From Anaerolineae bacterium (GTDB lineage: Bacteria; Chloroflexota; Anaerolineae; Aggregatilineales; UBA3940), in contig JAFGOY010000061.1 in assembly GCA_016926255.1 (NCBI GenBank), forward strand, positions 62,001 to 126,000: a stretch of DNA of 64,000 nucleotides, given 5' to 3'. Position 1 is the stretch's first letter. The number at the start of each line of letters is the position of its first letter. Shown piece after piece: positions 60,669 through 64,000 of the stretch. Position numbers and translations under genes: made by a program. A model generated the notes under the pieces. It was not told the origin of the DNA. It ran no database searches and was given only the letters and a program-made list of their open reading frames with translations.

Positions 60669-61007
60669 ATGAAGGTCGAAAATTACACGGAAACCGTTGC
60701 CGAAAAATACGGAGATCTACAGGGAGTCAGCATCCGCTGGGTGGTCGATAAAGGTGACGGGGCACCCAATTTCGCCATGCGGGTGATCGACGTTGAGCCG
60801 GATTGCAACACGCCATACCACGCGCATGATTTCGAACACGAGGTCTTTGTGCTGCAAGGGGATGGCGTGGTACGGGACAAAGACGGCGATCATGCCATTT
60901 CACCGGGAACAATCGTCTATGTTGCCCCGAATGAGGAACACGGGTTCTTCAATCAGGGGGACGAAGTTCTGCGGTTTATCTGCGTGATCCCACACCAGGA
61001 TCGATAG
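60669..61007 (+). CDS. Cupin-domain protein
   Basis: This 112-residue protein is a single cupin barrel. Metal ligands are seen as HAHDFEHEVFVLQG near 51-64 (two His and the Glu) and EEHGFFN near 90 (His). Small cupins of this kind can be metal-binding enzymes, isomerases or sugar/ligand sensors; nothing more specific can be said. It lies 31 nt after metG with an AGGAG site and may be co-transcribed with it. It ends 2 nt from the convergent TlpA-like gene. Confidence 0.85.
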   Translation: MKVENYTETVAEKYGDLQGVSIRWVVDKGDGAPNFAMRVIDVEPDCNTPYHAHDFEHEVFVLQGDGVVRDKDGDHAISPGTIVYVAPNEEHGFFNQGDEVLRFICVIPHQDR

Positions 61008-61009
61008 CG

Positions 61010-61543
61010 CTACTGTGCAGCAAGCAGCGGTGTAATTTTTGCATCCAGCGTGTCGCGGGTGATCATCCCGGTGTGGCGATAATGGATTGTTCCCTCGGCG
61101 TCGATCACAATGGTGACCGGCAGCCCGGTCACACCGAAATGATTGCTGAGTGATCCGTCATAGTCGATGCCGACCGGAATGACAAACCCGAAGTCCTGAA
61201 AGTAAGCCTGGGCCGCCGCCGGAGCTTCTCCTGAGTTGACGGCCAGCATCACAAGGCCATCGGACTGATGATCCCGGTAATAGACGTCGAGTTCGGGCAT
61301 CTCGGCGCGGCAGGGTGGACACCAGGTGGCCCAGAAATTGATCACGACAACCTGGCCACGATAATCGGCCAGGTTGACTATTTCTCCGCTGATCAGTGTG
61401 ATATCAACCTCTTCCGGTTGATTTGCCTGATCGCCGTCTTTCGATAAAACTACAATCACCAGGATGATCAACACGGCGGCAATGCCACCGACGACCAAAA
61501 GGGGGATGTTCTGGGGGCGCTTTCGGCGCCTAGGCTGGCTCAT
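61010..61543 (-). CDS. TlpA/ResA-like membrane-anchored thiol-disulfide reductase
   Basis: This 177-residue protein has a basic N-end, one membrane helix (about 14-35) and an extracytoplasmic thioredoxin domain. The active site is WCPPC in NFWATWCPPCRAEMPELD near 71-88, and the cis-Pro is GLPVT near 138. TlpA/ResA proteins keep cytochrome c or other exported thiols reduced. It lacks neighbouring cytochrome genes, so the target is unknown. The ATG follows an AGAGGAACC site. It is convergent with the cupin gene. Confidence 0.93.
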   Translation of the reverse strand: MSQPRRRKRPQNIPLLVVGGIAAVLIILVIVVLSKDGDQANQPEEVDITLISGEIVNLADYRGQVVVINFWATWCPPCRAEMPELDVYYRDHQSDGLVMLAVNSGEAPAAAQAYFQDFGFVIPVGIDYDGSLSNHFGVTGLPVTIVIDAEGTIHYRHTGMITRDTLDAKITPLLAAQ

Positions 61544-61706
61544 AACAGGTTCCTCTGGATATTGATGTCACTTTGGTTAGATGAGAATACGTTAAAAACG
61601 GTTCAACGGTCAAGGAACCTCATGGTATCCTGATAATCTCTTGACCGGATCACCAGGTGAGTTCTTACCTGCCACCCGTAATTTGTGTCCAATTGTAAAA
61701 AAGGAA

Positions 61707-61735
61707 ATGAGCCATCCTAACCCAGGATGGCTCAT
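61707..61735 (-). terminator. Intrinsic terminator after the FHA gene
   Basis: ATGAGCCATCCT (61707-61718) and AGGATGGCTCAT (61724-61735) form a 12-bp stem with an AACCC loop, followed on the minus strand by TTCCTTTTTT, 33 nt after the FHA stop. Confidence 0.9.
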
Positions 61736-61767
61736 ATTTTGTAGCCTGATCGATCAGAAACTGCTGC

Positions 61768-62370
61768 TTACTGGATGCAGAAGAAGGACATATCCTGCAT
61801 GATCGGTATCTCGCAGTAAAGGTCATTGCTGTCGATGTAGATGGCGGCGATGACCAGAACGCAGCAGAAGACCAGTGTCATGACAGCGCAGCCGATCACG
61901 ATCCAGCGGCTCATATCAGATTCGGTTTCTTCTTCCATTGGCGGTGGCGCATACTGAGGCTGCGCTGATGGTGAAACCGGCTGGGCTGGTGGGGGCATCG
62001 ACGAGGGTACAGTCTGAGCCTGGGCGGGCATCGTCTGTTCGCCGGGAACCTGCCCGGGAATGCCGAGTGTTTCATATGACAGGGTGACCGTCTCGCCCAT
62101 GCCAACCAGATCACCGTTTGACAATGGGTGAGGCGTCGATATCCGTTGGCGATTGACAAAAGTCCCGTTGGTGCTTCTCAGGTCTTCAAGCGTGTAACCG
62201 GCGGCGGTGCGAACCAGCCGGGCGTGATGACGCGAAACCTCCGGATCGTTAATAACAATATCGTTGGTAATATCCCGACCAATAGTAACTGTGTCACGAT
62301 TCAATTCATATTGCTGGTTGGGCTGCGGTCCACGGCGGACAACAAGCCTAAAACGAGCGCCCGGTTGCAT
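61768..62370 (-). CDS. FHA-domain membrane protein
   Basis: This 200-residue protein has an N-terminal forkhead-associated domain (about 8-100) with TIGRDITNDIVI, PEVSRHHARL near 43 and STNGTFVN near 65, which bind phosphothreonine peptides. A Pro/Gln/Ala-rich linker (about 108-148) leads to one membrane helix (about 155-178) and a short Cys-containing end. The FHA domain would be cytosolic and could recruit a Ser/Thr kinase substrate to the membrane. No kinase lies in the window. The ATG has AGGAGG upstream. Confidence 0.92.
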   Translation of the reverse strand: MQPGARFRLVVRRGPQPNQQYELNRDTVTIGRDITNDIVINDPEVSRHHARLVRTAAGYTLEDLRSTNGTFVNRQRISTPHPLSNGDLVGMGETVTLSYETLGIPGQVPGEQTMPAQAQTVPSSMPPPAQPVSPSAQPQYAPPPMEEETESDMSRWIVIGCAVMTLVFCCVLVIAAIYIDSNDLYCEIPIMQDMSFFCIQ

Positions 62371-62477
62371 GGCTTACGCCTCCTAGTGCAATACATCAAT
62401 GCATAACATAATGCCGTCGTTATGATAGGGGCTTTTCGCCCATGTGTCAAACTCGTCGGACGTTAATTGTTCGAGTG

Positions 62478-63185
62478 TTATATCGGAGCAAAGATAGCAT
62501 CGAGCACTTTCTGAGTGTCGCTCAGGTCATCAAACATGAAGTCGGGGTCGGACAGTGTTAGTTCAACACGATTATGATAACCGGTGAGCACGGCAATACT
62601 CCGCGCCCCCAGTTCCAAGCCACAGGTTACATCAGCCGGTGTATCGCCGATCATGACGATCTGCTTGCCCTGGAATTGATACCCGGTGAGGGCATATGCC
62701 CGCTCCACAGCCAGCTTCAGCAGTTCGGTCCTGATCGCAGACTCATCACCATAGGCCCCTACCTGAAACAATCCAACGTTGTACCCGGCTGCTTCGAGTT
62801 TAACGGCGGCGGTACTGCCGATGTTGCCTGTCAACAATCCGATCATGACGTTCTCATAGCTGGCCGCAGCCTGAACCAGTTCGGGCGCTCCGGGGCAGGG
62901 TCTGACATGATAGCTGCCCTGAGCGATACATTCGATTAACTCAGTTTCAAGAACGAGACTGAGATCGTCAAAACGCTCCCAGATCGTGTTATCGTCTATG
63001 CCTTCGGCGCTCAACAGGTCACGCACTGCTTCACGGTCAGTATGCCCGCCGAAGTAATAATCCTCAATCGGCCCGGCAGTGCCATAGACCCGTTTGAGTG
63101 CGGATTCCATCGCAGCCCTGCCTGATCCATCGGACCAGAGCAGTGTACCATCGATATCAAAGAGTATCAGTCGCGGATTGTTCAA
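62478..63185 (-). CDS. HAD-family phosphatase (phosphoglycolate phosphatase-like)
   Basis: This 235-residue cytosolic HAD hydrolase has motif I FDIDGTLL at 9-16 (nucleophile Asp), motif II LLTGN near 117, a conserved Lys near 170 and motif IV IGDTPADV near 177. A helical cap lies between motifs I and II (about 20-90). The arrangement is that of phosphoglycolate phosphatases and pyrophosphatases of the PpaX/Gph group. The substrate is not readable. It stands alone, divergent from the small gene at 63344. Confidence 0.92.
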   Translation of the reverse strand: MNNPRLILFDIDGTLLWSDGSGRAAMESALKRVYGTAGPIEDYYFGGHTDREAVRDLLSAEGIDDNTIWERFDDLSLVLETELIECIAQGSYHVRPCPGAPELVQAAASYENVMIGLLTGNIGSTAAVKLEAAGYNVGLFQVGAYGDESAIRTELLKLAVERAYALTGYQFQGKQIVMIGDTPADVTCGLELGARSIAVLTGYHNRVELTLSDPDFMFDDLSDTQKVLDAIFAPI

Positions 63186-63310
63186 AACTATCGTTTCCCT
63201 TCAATAATTCGTCTAGATTATACTCAAGTTCGTGATACTGTGCCGTGATCAAGGCACTTGCTCGTGATCGGCAAAGTGATATACTGGCGGTAGAGAGAAC
63301 CTGACAGGTT

Positions 63311-63337
63311 TTAACAAGATTGTCTCCATGCTATACT
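63311..63337 (+). promoter_or_regulatory. Promoter for a probably leaderless transcript
   Basis: TTAACA (63311-63316) and TATACT (63332-63337) are separated by 15 nt. The -10 box ends 6 nt before the ATG at 63344, so the transcript would start at or within a base or two of the start codon. No ribosome-binding site precedes that ATG. Confidence 0.55.
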
Positions 63338-63343
63338 GCGATT

Positions 63344-63607
63344 ATGGGTGAGGATAAACAATCAAGCGGCAGCCGGCCAAATACGGGCTGGGAGGAAAGA
63401 CTGAATCAGTCCGGCCTGGGGGGACTCGCACTCTCGATCATTCACGCGATGCGACCGGTGGCACCCATCGCAGCCAATCTCCTGTGGATTGTGCAGCCAG
63501 CTTTTGCCGTTTTTGGTCGTGCCGAGGAGATCGAAGCGTTGGCGAACCGGTTGAGCGATTCGCCGGGAGAAGATGGGATGAATCAGCCGCCGCCTGGGAG
63601 TGGGTGA
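63344..63607 (+). CDS. Small protein of unknown function
   Basis: This 87-residue protein has a polar N-end, a hydrophobic central segment (about 27-60, with LALSIIHAMRPVAPIAANLL) and a polar tail rich in Glu, Pro and Gly. It could be a small membrane-associated subunit. I recognise no family. ATG 63344 lies 6 nt after a TATACT box, so the message is probably leaderless; an in-frame TTG at 63320 is less likely. It precedes a DUF6754-like gene by 4 nt, so they form an operon. Confidence 0.65.
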   Translation: MGEDKQSSGSRPNTGWEERLNQSGLGGLALSIIHAMRPVAPIAANLLWIVQPAFAVFGRAEEIEALANRLSDSPGEDGMNQPPPGSG

Positions 63608-63611
63608 AACT

Positions 63612-64000
63612 ATGCTGGGAATGCTTGAGAATTATCTGGGCCTGATACTTGCCGGGGCGGGAGCCGTGCTCTTCTTCGTCTTTCGTTTTCTTGCACGGTA
63701 CGGGTTTAAGCCTGTTTTACGCCCTATTCACGGTTACGAGACGCTGTCCAAACAGGTCGGGGAGGCAGTCGAGAGCGGCGGGCGGATGCATGTTTCACTT
63801 GGCCCTAACCGTATTATCGATGAGGGAACCGGCGTTACGCTGGCCGGGTTAGCCGTGCTGGATATCGTCTCGGAGGCATCGGCGATTAGCGACCAGACTC
63901 CGATTGTCACGACGAGTGATGCGGCGACCCTTCCGGTAGCGGCAGACACCATTCGCCATTCCTACCGGAGGCAGGGGGTCATCGATAAATTTGAAACCAA
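63612..64000 (+). CDS. DUF6754-like membrane protein (partial, runs off the window)
   Basis: An ATG at 63612, with GGGTGAAAC just upstream, opens a frame that is still open at the window end (about 129 residues visible). It begins MLGMLENYLGLILAGAGAVL, one membrane helix near 8-26, then RIIDEGTGVTLAGLAVLDIV and a polar region with SDQTPIVTTSDAATLPVAAD. This resembles the DUF6754 family found in Chloroflexota, whose function is unknown to me. The small gene 4 nt upstream is probably in the same operon. Confidence 0.65.
   Translation, partial: MLGMLENYLGLILAGAGAVLFFVFRFLARYGFKPVLRPIHGYETLSKQVGEAVESGGRMHVSLGPNRIIDEGTGVTLAGLAVLDIVSEASAISDQTPIVTTSDAATLPVAADTIRHSYRRQGVIDKFET

Noticed and set aside
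1-64000. tRNA genes, CRISPR arrays, insertion sequences and prophage genes
   Set aside because: No cloverleaf T-arm sequences in plausible context, no regular repeat-spacer units and no transposase, integrase or phage motifs were found.

Overview
The window looks like chromosomal DNA from a member of the Chloroflexota, probably the Anaerolineae. This is an inference from gene content: a DUF6062-like protein, a DUF6754-like protein, Thr/Pro-rich surface linkers, several HEAT-repeat proteins, an RRM protein, an AglEFG-type sugar transporter and lipoprotein-anchored penicillin-binding protein, and no LPS or outer-membrane genes. No rRNA, tRNA, CRISPR array, prophage or insertion sequence is visible. 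Nearly all of the window is ordinary, densely coded chromosome.

Layout. Positions 1-2570 hold a three-gene sensory cluster: a cobalamin-binding protein with the W-x9-EH and E-x-H-x-x-G motifs of B12 photoreceptors, a small helical protein, and a soluble PAS histidine kinase. Positions 2551-11407 hold an alpha-glucoside locus on the minus strand: LacI-type repressor with its palindromic operator, then binding protein, two permeases, trehalose synthase and amylosucrase. Positions 11609-18450 hold envelope and glycan genes: a GT2, a flippase-like/sulfotransferase fusion, a GT-C type membrane protein, an LCP transferase and a nucleotide-sugar epimerase. Positions 18522-28143 hold a HEAT protein, a small membrane protein, glyA, a class B PBP, a chlI/chlD-type chelatase gene interrupted by a dnaX-like -1 frameshift site, and an aminotransferase.

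Positions 28355-41596 hold a DUF6062-like protein, a GH1 glucosidase, an MGDG-synthase-like glycosyltransferase, a Cys-rich surface protein, a Ca2+/H+ antiporter, an S41 protease, ComEC with a degenerate metallo-beta-lactamase domain, a second HEAT protein and an AIR-synthase-like protein. Positions 41604-50862 hold a very large APC permease / universal stress / DUF389 fusion, a double thioredoxin, dnaN, a SWIM zinc-finger protein, an isocitrate/isopropylmalate dehydrogenase relative, a class V aminotransferase and an RRM protein. Positions 51476-64000 hold ppdK, an HDAC-like deacetylase, an ArsA-like ATPase, a membrane glycosyltransferase, a structured leader with a possible Met-containing leader peptide before metG, a cupin, a TlpA-like thioredoxin, an FHA protein, a HAD phosphatase, and a small gene followed by a partial DUF6754-like gene.

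How the genes work together. The sugar operon can import alpha-glucosides and interconvert maltose and trehalose, and can turn sucrose into alpha-glucan plus fructose, under one repressor. The envelope genes suggest sulfated or otherwise decorated glycolipids and wall polymers. The most notable points are the B12 sensor-kinase cluster, the chlI/chlD frameshift, the triple-module transporter fusion, the flippase-sulfotransferase fusion and the metG leader. All functional calls are from sequence reading alone; no database search was run.
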